This document shows positions 1-8,357 of a stretch of 64,000 nt of DNA, one piece after another (the stretch's first letter is position 1; every line of letters starts with the position of its first letter). The stretch comes from Acidovorax kalamii (GTDB lineage: Bacteria; Pseudomonadota; Gammaproteobacteria; Burkholderiales; Burkholderiaceae_C). The DNA lies in contig NZ_NOIG01000011.1 of the NCBI RefSeq assembly GCF_002245625.1, positions 248,001-312,000 of the forward strand, written 5' to 3'. The translations under genes were made by a program, and so were the position numbers. The notes below the pieces were generated by a model. It was not told where the DNA came from. It saw only the letters and a program-made list of their open reading frames with translations, and did not search any database.

Positions 1-292
1 GCGAGAAATCCTGGGCCATCCGCACGATGGTGTCATACACAGCCGAATCACCGTGCGGGTGGTATTTACCGATCACGTCGCCAACGATACGGGCCGACTT
101 TTTATAGGGCCGGTTCCAGTCGTTGTTGAGCTCGTGCATGGCAAACAAAACGCGCCGGTGCACAGGCTTCAAGCCATCGCGCGCGTCGGGCAGTGCCCGG
201 CCGACGATCACGCTCATCGCGTAATCGAGATAACTGCGCCGCATTTCCTCTTCGAGGCTGATCGGCAGGGTTTCTTTGGCAAACTGGGTCAT
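1..292 (-). CDS. gyrA: DNA gyrase subunit A, N-terminal part
   Basis: GyrA is the DNA-breaking subunit of gyrase, the type II topoisomerase that adds negative supercoils. Only the first 97 codons lie in the window; the gene runs off the left edge on the minus strand. The protein begins [20 protein letters not shown] and contains the conserved stretches [20 protein letters not shown] and [20 protein letters not shown]. The quinolone-determining positions equivalent to E. coli Ser83 and Asp87 are serine and aspartate, the susceptible form. The start is the ATG complementary to 290-292. It is divergent from the ompA-like gene across 224 bp that must hold both promoters. Confidence 0.97.
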   Translation of the reverse strand, partial: MTQFAKETLPISLEEEMRRSYLDYAMSVIVGRALPDARDGLKPVHRRVLFAMHELNNDWNRPYKKSARIVGDVIGKYHPHGDSAVYDTIVRMAQDFS

Positions 293-516
293 TGGGGGCT
301 GCGGTGGCGGCAAAGGAGGGTCATTTTAGGGCTAAGACCGTGTAGCGACCGCGCAACATATCGAAGCAATTCCGGTTTTGTCCTACGGACCGCGGCGCGT
401 CACCACCGCTTTTGCCCTGTTACGTATGGCACAATCGTTTGAACGCTTTGGGTGGTGGTCATCCCTAGCGTCCTGATTCGCAGCGCGGCTGCGGCTTTTT
501 CCCCAAGAGGAGAACC

Positions 517-1161
517 ATGAAGAAACTGAACAAAGTGGCGATGTTGTTTGCCTCTGCAGCGCTCGCAACCGCCGCTGGCGCACAAACCGTTGACAACTGG
601 CGCAATGCCAGCGGTGATCTGGTCTGGAAGAACGGCACGAACGAATACTGCTGGCGCGATGCCAACTGGACGCCTGCTACGGCTGCCGCTGGTTGCGACG
701 GTGCTATCGCTGCACCCGCACCTGCCGCCGCTCCTGCTCCTGCCGCTGCACCCGCACCTGCCGCCGCTCCTGCTCCAGCAGCCGCTCCCGCTCCTGCCGT
801 GGCCACCAAGGTGACCTACGCTGCTGACGCATTCTTCGACTTCGACAAGTCGGTGCTGAAGCCAGAAGGCAAGGCCAAGCTGGACGACTTGGTCTCCAAG
901 GTCAAGGGCATCAATCTGGAAGTGATCATCGCCGTGGGTCACACCGACTCCGTGGGCTCTGACGCTTACAACCAGAAGCTGTCGGTGCGTCGTTCCGAAG
1001 CCGTGAAGGCTTACTTGGTGTCCAAGGGCATCGAAAAGAACCGCGTTTACACCGAAGGCAAGGGTGAAAAGCAGCCAGTGGCTGACAACAAGACCGCCGA
1101 AGGCCGCGCCAAGAACCGCCGCGTGGAAATCGAAGTGGTCGGTACCCGCGCTTCCAAGTAA
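517..1161 (+). CDS. ompA: OmpA-family outer-membrane/peptidoglycan-binding protein
   Basis: This 214-residue protein has a signal peptide (about residues 1-22, ending AGA-Q), a short N-terminal part with two cysteines, an Ala/Pro linker at about residues 65-94, and a C-terminal OmpA domain that binds peptidoglycan. The OmpA domain shows FFDFDKSVLKPEGKAKL, then GHTDSVGSDAYNQKLSVRR and the closing GRAKNRRVEIEV. The classical eight-stranded beta barrel is missing, so it is a short OmpA-like protein that links envelope and murein rather than a porin-type OmpA. An AGGAG ribosome site precedes ATG 517, and a strong terminator follows at 1179. It is a single-gene unit, probably highly expressed. Confidence 0.9.
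   Translation: MKKLNKVAMLFASAALATAAGAQTVDNWRNASGDLVWKNGTNEYCWRDANWTPATAAAGCDGAIAAPAPAAAPAPAAAPAPAAAPAPAAAPAPAVATKVTYAADAFFDFDKSVLKPEGKAKLDDLVSKVKGINLEVIIAVGHTDSVGSDAYNQKLSVRRSEAVKAYLVSKGIEKNRVYTEGKGEKQPVADNKTAEGRAKNRRVEIEVVGTRASK
709..776. repeat. 36-bp tandem repeat in the ompA-like linker
   Basis: A 32-bp sequence at 709-740 recurs exactly at 745-776, giving a period of 36 bp (12 codons). It encodes the Ala/Pro linker, and a further degenerate copy follows. Because the period is a multiple of three, slippage would change linker length without breaking the frame. Confidence 0.85.
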
Positions 1162-1178
1162 TCTTTTGATTGCTTCAT

Positions 1179-1206
1179 AAAAAAGCCCCGGCGACGGGGC
1201 TTTTTT
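1179..1206 (+). terminator. Rho-independent terminator after the ompA-like gene
   Basis: GC-rich hairpin with arms AAAAGCCCCG and CGGGGCTTTT around GCGA, ending in a run of six T. It lies 18 bp after the stop codon and separates this gene from ubiG. Confidence 0.9.
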
Positions 1207-1251
1207 GCGTTTGGAGTCTTATATGCATCTGGTTCAGAGACAATTGCCCGC

Positions 1252-1962
1252 ATGAGTGACACTGTCAATGCAGATCCGGCCGAACTGGCCAAATTTTCAG
1301 AATTGGCCCACCGTTGGTGGGATCCGGACAGCGAATTTCGTCCGCTGCACCAGATCAATCCGCTGCGGCTTGATTGGATCAACGGCTTCAGTCCATTGAA
1401 TGGCAAGCGCGTGCTGGATGTCGGTTGTGGGGGCGGTATTCTGGCCGACTCGATGGCGCGCAAAGGTGCGGACGTGCTGGGTATTGACCTGGCGTCCAAG
1501 GCGTTGCGTGTGGCGCAACTGCATGCACTGGAGGCCGGTACCCCGAATATCCGCTACCAGGAGATCAGCGTAGAAGCGCTGGCCCGGGAGCAACCAGCGG
1601 GTTTTGATGTAGTGACCTGCATGGAAATGCTGGAGCATGTTCCAGACCCCGCATCCGTGGTTCGCGCATGCTCCCAGTTGGTCAAACCCGGGGGCTGGGT
1701 GTTTTTCTCCACCATCAATCGCAATGCCAAGGCCTTTATGCTGGCCATTGTGGGGGCGGAATATGTGCTGAACATGCTGCCCCGGGGCACCCATGAATAC
1801 GCCAAGATGATTCGCCCCAGCGAACTGGCCGCCAGTTGCCGCAGTGCCCAACTGGATGTTCTACATACCAAAGGGCTGGAGTACAACCCACTGACAAAGC
1901 GCTACTGGCTGAGTGAGGACACCAGCGTGAATTACCTGTTCGCCACCCGGCGTGCGGGCTGA
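1252..1962 (+). CDS. ubiG: Ubiquinone biosynthesis O-methyltransferase
   Basis: UbiG performs both O-methylations of the ubiquinone ring, using S-adenosylmethionine. The 236-residue protein has the class I methyltransferase signature [20 protein letters not shown] at about residues 60-80, the acidic loop GIDLA, and the UbiG-specific [20 protein letters not shown] region and C-terminal motif [13 protein letters not shown]-terminal [20 protein letters not shown] is also typical. The gph-like gene starts 9 bp after its stop, so the two are co-transcribed. Confidence 0.96.
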   Translation: MSDTVNADPAELAKFSELAHRWWDPDSEFRPLHQINPLRLDWINGFSPLNGKRVLDVGCGGGILADSMARKGADVLGIDLASKALRVAQLHALEAGTPNIRYQEISVEALAREQPAGFDVVTCMEMLEHVPDPASVVRACSQLVKPGGWVFFSTINRNAKAFMLAIVGAEYVLNMLPRGTHEYAKMIRPSELAASCRSAQLDVLHTKGLEYNPLTKRYWLSEDTSVNYLFATRRAG

Positions 1963-1971
1963 GGGGCGCCC

Positions 1972-2637
1972 ATGTTCCATGACGTTCGTGCTGTTCTGTT
2001 TGACCTGGATGGAACGTTGATCGACAGTGCGCCCGACCTGGGGGCCGCTGCCGACAAGATGCGCACCGATCGCGGTCTGCCTTCCTTACCACTGGAGCGC
2101 TATCGGCCCATGGCGGGAGCCGGTGCACGTGGCATGCTGGGCGAGGCCTTTGGCATGACCCCGGACCATCCCGATTTCCCCGCCTGGCGTGAAGAGTTCT
2201 TTGTGAACTATGAATCGCGCATGACCGAGCGCACCACGATATTCGAGGGCGTGCCCGAACTGGTCCAGCAACTCCTGCGGCGCAACCTGCTGTGGGGGGT
2301 GGTGACCAACAAGGCGGCACGATTTACAGAACCGCTGACCCGGGCGATCCCGCTTTTCGAGACCGCTGGAGCGGTGGTCAGTGGCGACACGACCCCCCAC
2401 GCAAAGCCGCACCCGGCGCCCTTGCTGGAGGCGGCGTCCCGCCTGAAGCTCGCCCCCACGCAGTGCATCTATGTAGGCGACGATGAGCGCGACATTCTAG
2501 CGGGCCTGGCGGCAGGCATGGGTACGGTGGCTGCCACCTATGGATACCTGGGTGCCAAGGCCGATCCCGGTGAGTGGGGTGCCCATGCTGCAATTAAATC
2601 TCCCACCGAGCTATTGCAATTGCTTGTGCACGCCTAA
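1972..2637 (+). CDS. gph: HAD phosphatase: phosphoglycolate phosphatase or MurNAc-6-P phosphatase
   Basis: This 221-residue HAD-superfamily phosphatase has motif I DLDGTLIDSAPDLG (nucleophile Asp11), motif II VVTNK, a lysine region HAKPHPAPL and motif III YVGDDERDILAG. It belongs to the Gph group. Directly after ubiG in Pseudomonas sits mupP, which dephosphorylates N-acetylmuramic acid 6-phosphate in cell-wall recycling, so this copy may be MupP rather than a glycolate-salvage enzyme. Sequence alone does not separate the two; amgK and murU elsewhere in the genome would favour mupP. The stop lies only 12 bp before ssrA. Confidence 0.85.
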   Translation: MFHDVRAVLFDLDGTLIDSAPDLGAAADKMRTDRGLPSLPLERYRPMAGAGARGMLGEAFGMTPDHPDFPAWREEFFVNYESRMTERTTIFEGVPELVQQLLRRNLLWGVVTNKAARFTEPLTRAIPLFETAGAVVSGDTTPHAKPHPAPLLEAASRLKLAPTQCIYVGDDERDILAGLAAGMGTVAATYGYLGAKADPGEWGAHAAIKSPTELLQLLVHA

Positions 2638-2649
2638 AATAGAAGGCTT

Positions 2650-3036
2650 GGGGCTGTCCTGGTTTCGACGTGGGTTCGGAATCGGTGTGGTGCATGTCGA
2701 GCTTGAGTCACGCTCGTAAATCTCGATTTAACAAACTAACTGCAAACGACGAACGTTTCGCACTCGCTGCTTAATTGCCAGTGAGCCTTGCAACAGTTGG
2801 CCGATGGGCTGGGCAAGGGGGTTCTGAGCAATCAGCGCCTCCCGGCTGCAAGGATAATTACATGGGCTGGCTCCGATCCGGGTACCTTGGGTTGAGGCGA
2901 GAAAATAGGGTGCTGGCGGCTTGTGTAGCGTGCGACTGCGCGACACAGGTGGCGAGATTCAAAACAGACCGCTAAACATGTAGATCTGCCCGGTGAAGGC
3001 TTACGGACGCGGGTTCAATTCCCGCCAGCTCCACCA
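2650..3036 (+). ncRNA. ssrA: tmRNA (transfer-messenger RNA)
   Basis: tmRNA rescues stalled ribosomes and tags the unfinished peptide for proteolysis. The 5' end GGGGCTG pairs with CAGCTCC at 3026-3032, followed by A and CCA at 3034-3036, forming the tRNA-like acceptor; the T-arm reads GCGGGTTCAATTCCCGC. The tag frame at 2742-2774 encodes ANDERFALAA and stops at TAA. It is contiguous, not the two-piece permuted form. The 3' end is where the mobile element to the right is inserted, and the gene remains intact. Confidence 0.97.
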
Positions 3037-3047
3037 TATATACGTCC

Positions 3048-3083
3048 AAGGGCGTTCACTGAAGTGCAGTGAACGCCCTTTTT
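3048..3083 (+). terminator. Terminator after ssrA (left copy)
   Basis: A 13-bp perfect stem (3048-3060 with 3068-3080) and a T run. It is related in sequence and layout to the terminator at 16982-17016 at the other end of the element: both begin CCAAG, share most stem positions and end CTTTTTC. One is presumably the ancestral ssrA terminator and the other came with the element. Confidence 0.85.
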
Positions 3084-3150
3084 CTTTGGAAAATCAATGA
3101 TCTATCTTCCATTGCGGTGCATAGACGCGCATGGAGAGCCAAGGCGAAGC

Positions 3151-3299
3151 GGGGGAACAGATGGGGGAACAAACCCGAAAAGTCGTAGACTGCGCCCAGT
3201 TGTTCCCCCGTTTCCCTATGGGGGAGGCCGTTCCCCCACCCCTGGAGCTGTTCCCCCATGTTGACCGATGCCCACTGCAAAAACGCGAGTTGTTCCCCC
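3151..3299. repeat. GGGGGAACA repeats at the left end (putative integrase arm sites)
   Basis: Six copies of the nonamer lie between ssrA and the integrase start: two direct (3151, 3163) and four inverted (3201, 3229 with one change, 3249, 3291). The copy at 3249-3257 abuts the integrase start codon, and that at 3291 lies inside the gene. Two direct copies with the same 12-bp spacing recur at 16889 and 16901, inside a 28-bp exact repeat (3147-3174 and 16885-16912). Placement next to both element ends suits arm-type binding sites for integrase or excisionase, and autoregulation of int. The rest of 3084-3257 shows no gene. Confidence 0.7.
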
Positions 3300-4502
3300 A
3301 CCGCCAAACGCGAGCGGCTGGCCGATTCGGGCGGGCTGTATCTGGAGGTGAGTCCCACCGGCTCAAAGCGGTGGTTCTGGAAATACCGGATGGACGGCAA
3401 AGAGGGCCGTATGGCGCTGGGCAGCTATCCAGCCGTTGGGCTGACGGCCGCACGCAAGGCGCGGGACGCGGCCAAGCTGCAGAAGGCGGGTGGGGTAGAT
3501 CCAGTGCAGGCCCGCAAGGTCGAAAAGCTCAAGGCCATCAATCCGGCCGGTGACACCTTCAAGGTGGTGGCCCTGGAGTGGTACGGCAAACAGAAGTCCC
3601 AATGGAGCGATGCACACGCCGAGCGCTCACTGCGCCAGTTTGAGCGCGATCTCTTCCCCTGGCTGGGCGAAAGGCGCCTGGCTGAAATTGAGCCCGTGGA
3701 GCTGCTGGCGACCCTTCGCAAGGTGGAGGAACGCGGCGCGGTGGAGACGGCCGACCGGGGTCTGATGCTTGCGCGTCAGGTCTGGCGCTACGGCGTGGCC
3801 ACCGGCAGGGTGGGGCGCGACATTACGGGCGACCTGAAAGGGGCGCTGTCTCCATATCGAGGCCGGCACTTCGCCGCCATCACCGATCCTGTGAAGCTGG
3901 GCGAGTTGCTGCGGGCTATTGATGCCTACCGGGGTGGTCCCATCGTGCGGGCAGCCCTGAAGCTGGCGCCGCTGCTGTTTCAGCGGCCAGGCGAGCTGCG
4001 GGGCGCGGCCTGGGCAGAAATCGACCTCGACTCGGCGCTGTGGACCATCCCTGCCGCCCGCATGAAGCGCGGCAAGGACGGCAAGGAAAACGGTCACCCC
4101 CACTTGGTGCCGCTGTCAACCCAAGCCGTAGCGGTGCTGCGCGATCTGCACCCGCTGACAGGTCACAGTGCCATGGTGTTCCCTGGCGAGCGCAACCACT
4201 CCCGTCCCATCTCTGAAAACTCAGTGCGCACAGCCCTTATCACCATGGGCTACACGCCCGAGGTCCAGACCTGGCACGGCTTCAGGGCCACAGCCCGCAC
4301 CATGCTTGCCGAGCGCCTGGACTGTGACCCGCTGGTGATTGAGGCGCAGCTCGCTCACGCTGTGAAGGATGCCAACGGCCGGGCCTACAACCGCACCCAG
4401 TACCTAGCCCACCGAGCGCGGATGATGCAGCAGTGGGCGGACTACCTGGACAAGCTGCGCCAGGGGGCGGACGTGATTCCGATGCCACAGCGGGCCGCAT
4501 GA
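3258..4502 (+). CDS. int: P4-type tyrosine integrase
   Basis: This 414-residue site-specific recombinase has the N-terminal DUF4102-type arm-binding domain (LADSGGLYLEVSPTGSKRWF), a central SAM-like core-binding domain (about 95-190) and a C-terminal catalytic domain. Catalytic residues visible are Arg in FQRPGELRGA, the HGFRATARTML box, AQLAHAV and the nucleophile Tyr in NRTQYLAHR. Length and domain order match integrases of P4, CP4-57 and ICE-type islands. It reads away from ssrA, as usual for this class. The GGAG before ATG 3258 supports the start, which overlaps a GGGGGAACA-type site. Confidence 0.95.
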   Translation: MLTDAHCKNASCSPTAKRERLADSGGLYLEVSPTGSKRWFWKYRMDGKEGRMALGSYPAVGLTAARKARDAAKLQKAGGVDPVQARKVEKLKAINPAGDTFKVVALEWYGKQKSQWSDAHAERSLRQFERDLFPWLGERRLAEIEPVELLATLRKVEERGAVETADRGLMLARQVWRYGVATGRVGRDITGDLKGALSPYRGRHFAAITDPVKLGELLRAIDAYRGGPIVRAALKLAPLLFQRPGELRGAAWAEIDLDSALWTIPAARMKRGKDGKENGHPHLVPLSTQAVAVLRDLHPLTGHSAMVFPGERNHSRPISENSVRTALITMGYTPEVQTWHGFRATARTMLAERLDCDPLVIEAQLAHAVKDANGRAYNRTQYLAHRARMMQQWADYLDKLRQGADVIPMPQRAA

Positions 4503-4602
4503 GCCCTACACCCTCACCAGACACATGGGCCGCGAGGCCCTTTTTTCATGGGCGCATCGGGCCGCTTTGGACTTCCTTCAGCACCATGAACGCCAAAATT
4601 GC

Positions 4603-4705
4603 CGGGGACACGGGGACAAATTGCCAGAACCCAGCAGCCAACCGGGTTTGCAGGAAATGGCTACCGGGGACAAACCGGGGCCAGGCCGGGGACAAAGCGG
4701 GGACA
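4603..4705. repeat. CGGGGACA octamer cluster, left (putative replication iterons)
   Basis: Five copies of CGGGGACA (starts 4603, 4611, 4665, 4687 and 4698), several followed by AA. The cluster sits in the 472-bp gene-free gap 4503-4974 behind int. A second five-copy cluster in opposite orientation lies at 16504-16617 beside the primase gene. In satellite P4 the alpha primase binds octamer iterons in two separate regions, ori and crr; this two-cluster layout looks similar. The remainder of the gap presumably carries the promoter of the regulator at 4975. Confidence 0.65.
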
Positions 4706-4974
4706 AGGGGAATATTTATTGAATAGTGGAATTCATTCATATATTCATACCCATTGAACCCCGCCCCCAGCCCTTCAAAGGGTGCCCGCTCTGCCCACCT
4801 GCTGACGGAGCTGCACTGCCGCTGCAGTGCAGCGGCGCCCGGCGCTTGGCTGGGTTGCATGCGCATGCACATCGTTGGAAGTGAGCGCGTGAGGGCCTTC
4901 CCGTGGCGCCACCACCGCCCGGCTTTTCATCAGAGATGCATATGCTGTGGCCACGCATAGAACAGGAGAAAAGC

Positions 4975-5274
4975 ATGGCGAAATCGGCGGTGCAGGCACT
5001 TTTTTCCCCACAGGTGGCGCTAAAACCAGGTGCATTGGATCTAGTCAACACGGCGCAGTACGTTGCGCTTTCAGTGACGACCGTGCAAAAGCTGGTTCGA
5101 GACGGCGACTTTCCGGCGCCGCGAAGGTTGTCGGGCCGCAGGGTGGGTTTTCTTGTTCGTGAGATTGACGAATGGCTGGAGGCGCGACCGGTTTCGACAA
5201 TGCTGCCTCCCCACAATACTGGCCATAGCAATCGGCCTGGCGTGAAGCCACAGCCAGCGTATAGCGCGGAGTAG
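4975..5274 (+). CDS. AlpA-like helix-turn-helix regulator (first copy)
   Basis: A 99-residue protein with the AlpA/MerR-like excisionase fold: NTAQYVALSVTTVQKLVRDG, then DFPAPRRLSGRRVGFLVREI and DEWLEARP. This family activates or represses integrase and excision genes in P4-like elements. ATG 4975 has an AGGAG nine bases upstream; an in-frame upstream extension to 4903 lacks such support. The C-terminal 25 residues are Pro-rich and beyond the family core. It lies six bases before the next gene and probably heads an operon with it. Confidence 0.82.
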   Translation: MAKSAVQALFSPQVALKPGALDLVNTAQYVALSVTTVQKLVRDGDFPAPRRLSGRRVGFLVREIDEWLEARPVSTMLPPHNTGHSNRPGVKPQPAYSAE

Positions 5275-5280
5275 AGAACA

Positions 5281-6072
5281 ATGGATACAGCTAAACTGCC
5301 GCTCCCTCGCTGGGAAGTGGACTTGCTCGGTGATGAACACGATCTGACGCACTTGGCGCAGAACTTCACCGGCGATGGATTGCGCATCTACAAGGACGAT
5401 GCCACAGGTCAAACATTGATGGTGCTTGACGACCTTCCTGCGTCAGCAAGTCATGCTGATGTGCTGGCTACAGCAACCGCCAGAGTCGTTGTGTTGTCTG
5501 GTGTGTTGAAGGTGGCGCGACAGGCACAAACATCGCTGGCGGTGGGTAGTGTGGTGCAACGTCAGGTAGATGGCACAAGGCATGCGTACCTGACCCTACA
5601 TGCAACGCTTGTGGTCACGGGTGAGTTTGATGCGCAGGGATACAGGCGTGACGCCAACGGCCAGTTAGTGCCGATACCGCCACCTGTTCCATTGTTAGTA
5701 AGGCTTGCAACGCTGGCTCAAACTGATCCCATAGTGGCGAAGGTGATGCGGTTGGTAGTTATGCCCGATGCCGGTACATGGAGGGGGCTCGTGCCCATCA
5801 TTGAAGTCATAGACCATGATGCGATGCTGTCTGGGTCATCCGTGGTCAAAAAGGGGTGGGCCAGCAAGACCCAGCAAAAGCGGTTTGAGCACACTGCTAG
5901 CTCAAGCGCTGCTGGGGATGCATCCCGACATGGACATGAACGCTTTGATCCGCCGGCAAACCCCATGACGCTGGATGAAGCGCGATCGTTCGTAAAAATG
6001 GTCATGCATGCTTGGATTGCAGATCGAGTGGCGCAATCGGAAACTGCATGCAATAATTCTTGTAGCCCCTGA
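5281..6072 (+). CDS. Hypothetical protein, 263 residues, element cargo
   Basis: I do not recognise this family. There is no signal peptide or clear membrane segment. It is acidic at the N-terminus, has a Val-rich beta-like middle (about 70-130), a PIPPPVPLLVRL stretch and a basic Ser-rich segment near 200-225, and ends with a helical MTLDEARSFVKMVMHAWIAD. Third codon positions carry visibly more A/T than in the flanking chromosome, which suggests recent acquisition. Position between the element's regulator and its replication genes is where satellites carry accessory or defence cargo; that is inference only. Confidence 0.6.
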   Translation: MDTAKLPLPRWEVDLLGDEHDLTHLAQNFTGDGLRIYKDDATGQTLMVLDDLPASASHADVLATATARVVVLSGVLKVARQAQTSLAVGSVVQRQVDGTRHAYLTLHATLVVTGEFDAQGYRRDANGQLVPIPPPVPLLVRLATLAQTDPIVAKVMRLVVMPDAGTWRGLVPIIEVIDHDAMLSGSSVVKKGWASKTQQKRFEHTASSSAAGDASRHGHERFDPPANPMTLDEARSFVKMVMHAWIADRVAQSETACNNSCSP

Positions 6073-6081
6073 CCGGGGCCG

Positions 6082-6269
6082 GTGCGTAAGAACACCTTTT
6101 CGCAAAGCGGCGCAACCTCCCCGATAGTGAGGTTTTGTCACGTCTGTATTCAGCACGTGCGGCTTTTGGCCGTACGCTTAGTTTCGGGCGGGATGGCCAC
6201 AGCGGCAACGCCTGGCGCACGTCTTTGCGCGTGTTCTTAACATCCCGTCCACCTCATGTGCGTAAGAAC
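6082..6269. repeat. Repeated GTGCGTAAGAAC motif in an intergenic gap
   Basis: The 12-mer occurs at 6082-6093 and 6258-6269, and a partial inverted version (GTGTTCTTAAC) lies at 6231-6241. All are in the 237-bp gap in front of the operon that starts at 6310, so they may be operator sites for one of the element's regulators. A small GCCCC/GGGGC hairpin spans the preceding stop codon at 6065-6079. Confidence 0.5.
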
Positions 6270-6309
6270 GCATGCGGTGGTTTCAAGTCTCGCAAAGGAG
6301 CAAGAAGCC

Positions 6310-6570
6310 ATGACACCCGTCATCTCCCTGGCCAGCCGCAGCGCTGCGCCCAAAAGTCCCCAAGGTGCCCGCCTTGGGGCCCCCACCGACCCCATCCAGT
6401 TGTATGCCGATGCGCACAACGCCCTGGCCATGGCGTTGCACTACCTGCGCCAGCCTGATGCGAACGTGCCAGGCGCAGCCCGCAAGGCGGTGCAGGCCCT
6501 GGCAGCGCTGCGCAGCCTGAGCCATACAGACGTGTGCGCGAGCCCCGGCACGCAAGGTGGTGCAGCATGA
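6310..6570 (+). CDS. Hypothetical protein, 86 residues
   Basis: Small unrecognised protein with an Ala-rich helical middle, PTDPIQLYADAHNALAMALH, followed by QPDANVPGAARKAVQALAAL. There is no membrane segment. An AAGGAG lies 12 bases before ATG 6310. The stop overlaps the next start (ATGA at 6567), so translation is probably coupled, and the run continues into radC. It is likely a conserved accessory gene of this element type. Confidence 0.55.
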   Translation: MTPVISLASRSAAPKSPQGARLGAPTDPIQLYADAHNALAMALHYLRQPDANVPGAARKAVQALAALRSLSHTDVCASPGTQGGAA

Positions 6571-6809
6571 GCGGCATTGCTTTTAAAACCAGCCCTTGCG
6601 AACGCAATTCGTTCTATCTGCGCCATTCTTCGGCAGTAGTGGATGCGGAGCACCATATGACCATCGGTGCAGCCCGTGGCGGCGATGCTGTTCAGATCTG
6701 CCTGAGTGACAACATGATGCAAAGCTACATGCTCTTCACGGCTGAGCAGGCGCGGTCCGTTGCGGCTGAACTGGTGGCCTGCGCCGATGCGCTGCAAGGG
6801 AGGGCCTGA
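6567..6809 (+). CDS. Hypothetical protein, 80 residues
   Basis: Unrecognised soluble protein beginning MSGIAFKTSPCERNSFYLRH and ending with an Ala-rich helix (AEQARSVAAELVACADALQG). Its start codon overlaps the stop of the gene before, and the radC-like gene starts three bases after its stop. The tight packing supports a real operon member, but nothing in the sequence gives a function. Confidence 0.55.
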   Translation: MSGIAFKTSPCERNSFYLRHSSAVVDAEHHMTIGAARGGDAVQICLSDNMMQSYMLFTAEQARSVAAELVACADALQGRA

Positions 6810-6812
6810 GCC

Positions 6813-7373
6813 ATGCAGGCAACCAGTATCACAAGGCGCAAGCCTGCGTGCTTGCGTCGCCCCAAAGCAGGTGAGCCGCTGCCGGAGTACGGCATGGGCT
6901 GCGCTTCGCACAGCTACAGGCGGCACCTGTATGCACGTGACCTTGCCACCATTGAAAAGGCGCTTTCAATCCTGCGGGGGTGGCTGACTGAAGACCGTAG
7001 CGTTTTCGACAGTCCCGACACTGTGAAGAGCTACCTGCGCTTGCACCTAGGGGCTGAACCCGTGGAGCACTTCGCTGTGATTTTTTTGGATGCGCAGCAC
7101 CGGGCTATTGCATTCGAACGCATGTTCACCGGCACCCTGACTCAAGCAAGTGTGTATCCCCGTGATGTGGTGCAGGCTGCACTGCGGCACAACGCAGCCG
7201 CCGTTATCCTGGCGCACAACCACCCGAGTGGCACCGTGCAACCCAGCCGTGCAGACGAAGGTTTGACCCAGACCTTGAAACAAGCGCTGGCGCTGGTGGA
7301 TGTGCGCGTGTTGGATCATGTGATTGTGAGCAGCACGCAGGCCCTGAGCATGGCAGAGCGGGGGCTTGTGTAG
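6813..7373 (+). CDS. radC: RadC/JAB-domain protein
   Basis: A 186-residue RadC-family protein with the MPN+/JAB metal-binding pattern: [10 protein letters not shown]-type motif ([15 protein letters not shown], about residues 138-152) and an upstream conserved Glu in AFERMFTG. The N-terminal HhH domain of chromosomal RadC is absent, and residues 1-55 are element-specific. Such RadC copies are frequent in plasmids, islands and prophages. Despite the name they are not proven repair enzymes, and their role is unknown. It sits in an operon with two small upstream genes. Confidence 0.85.
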   Translation: MQATSITRRKPACLRRPKAGEPLPEYGMGCASHSYRRHLYARDLATIEKALSILRGWLTEDRSVFDSPDTVKSYLRLHLGAEPVEHFAVIFLDAQHRAIAFERMFTGTLTQASVYPRDVVQAALRHNAAAVILAHNHPSGTVQPSRADEGLTQTLKQALALVDVRVLDHVIVSSTQALSMAERGLV

Positions 7374-8286
7374 CCTCGCGGGGGTTTTCGCCACGCCTAG
7401 CCTGAGGCTGATCACCAAGGGCGAAAAGCCGGACACCTTCACCGGCCTGGCGCTGGCTCTTATTGAGGGCCGCGTATCGATGGGGGGGCTAATGCAAAGT
7501 TTGTCTGATGAGCCGGTTGACGCTGAGGCGAGTCTGCTCAATTCAATGATTGAAAGCCTTGGCGCATCGGTAGACAGGATTGCTGTCGCCTTAAAAGACC
7601 TGCCGCCCGAAAAGCGTCAGGCCATTGCATCGCTGTGTGCCGTCCACAACCTTTCACAAAAGTCAGAGATTCAAATCCTTTGGGCGCATTGCGAACTTGC
7701 AGAGTTTCAGGAACTGAGAGGTGCTTCAGCTAAAACGCCGAAGGAAAGAGCTGAGGCGCTGTTGGCGGTGGCATCGTCATCACGTGCCTTGTATGAGGCC
7801 ATAGCAGAATTGTCCCTGCGCGACTCGTTCGACCTGCACCTTTTATCCAACACATTGGCAGAGGGGTGGCCGTTGGATACACCTGAAAAGTCGATACCGG
7901 TGCCGACAGCGATGCAACTGGAGACAGTTGGAAGGATCGCGCAGGCAATGGCTAGTGAGGTCACCGCTGGGACAGGGGCTAGCGGGCGTAGGCCAACGCT
8001 TCCGAGATACGCTGCGCATGTTGGTCAGATATGGCGTGCAGTGCGAGACGCTGGGATTTCACCTGGGCGTGGCGGGGAATTTGAGAAGCTGTGCGACGAG
8101 ATATTTAGTTTGGCTGGCGTTCCGTCCAAGGCAGAAGGCGCAGTAAGGTATTTCAATGAAAAGCTATTACCTCGCTTATCCGCTGCAAACCCTGTAAGTG
8201 AATCATTTGATGCCGCAATAGAGGCCTCGATAGCCGCACTGATGGAAAAAATGGGTACCGAAGACCTGCGGAAAAATCCACCATAA
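7366..8286 (+). CDS. Hypothetical protein, up to 306 residues, element cargo
   Basis: I do not recognise this protein. It is mainly helical, with no signal or membrane segment; the N-terminal half is rich in Ala, Glu and Leu, and a segment near 210-240 has [18 protein letters not shown]. The start is uncertain: a GTG at 7366 overlaps the radC stop, while ATG 7480 or 7492 would drop 38 or 42 residues. Codons before 7480 strongly prefer G/C in third position; those after do not. That could mean a fusion of an older 5' piece to acquired DNA, or simply a false N-terminus. Candidate cargo. Confidence 0.55.
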   Translation: MCSLAGVFATPSLRLITKGEKPDTFTGLALALIEGRVSMGGLMQSLSDEPVDAEASLLNSMIESLGASVDRIAVALKDLPPEKRQAIASLCAVHNLSQKSEIQILWAHCELAEFQELRGASAKTPKERAEALLAVASSSRALYEAIAELSLRDSFDLHLLSNTLAEGWPLDTPEKSIPVPTAMQLETVGRIAQAMASEVTAGTGASGRRPTLPRYAAHVGQIWRAVRDAGISPGRGGEFEKLCDEIFSLAGVPSKAEGAVRYFNEKLLPRLSAANPVSESFDAAIEASIAALMEKMGTEDLRKNPP

Positions 8287-8357
8287 AAAGTGCTCAATTG
8301 ATTCCGTTGGCAACCTGAAGCTATCAAAAGACCATCGGCATTCCAGTAACTCTAGGA

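Noticed and set aside
3151-3299. CRISPR-like short repeats
   Set aside because: Units are nine bases, unevenly spaced, in both orientations, with no spacers of constant size and no cas genes.
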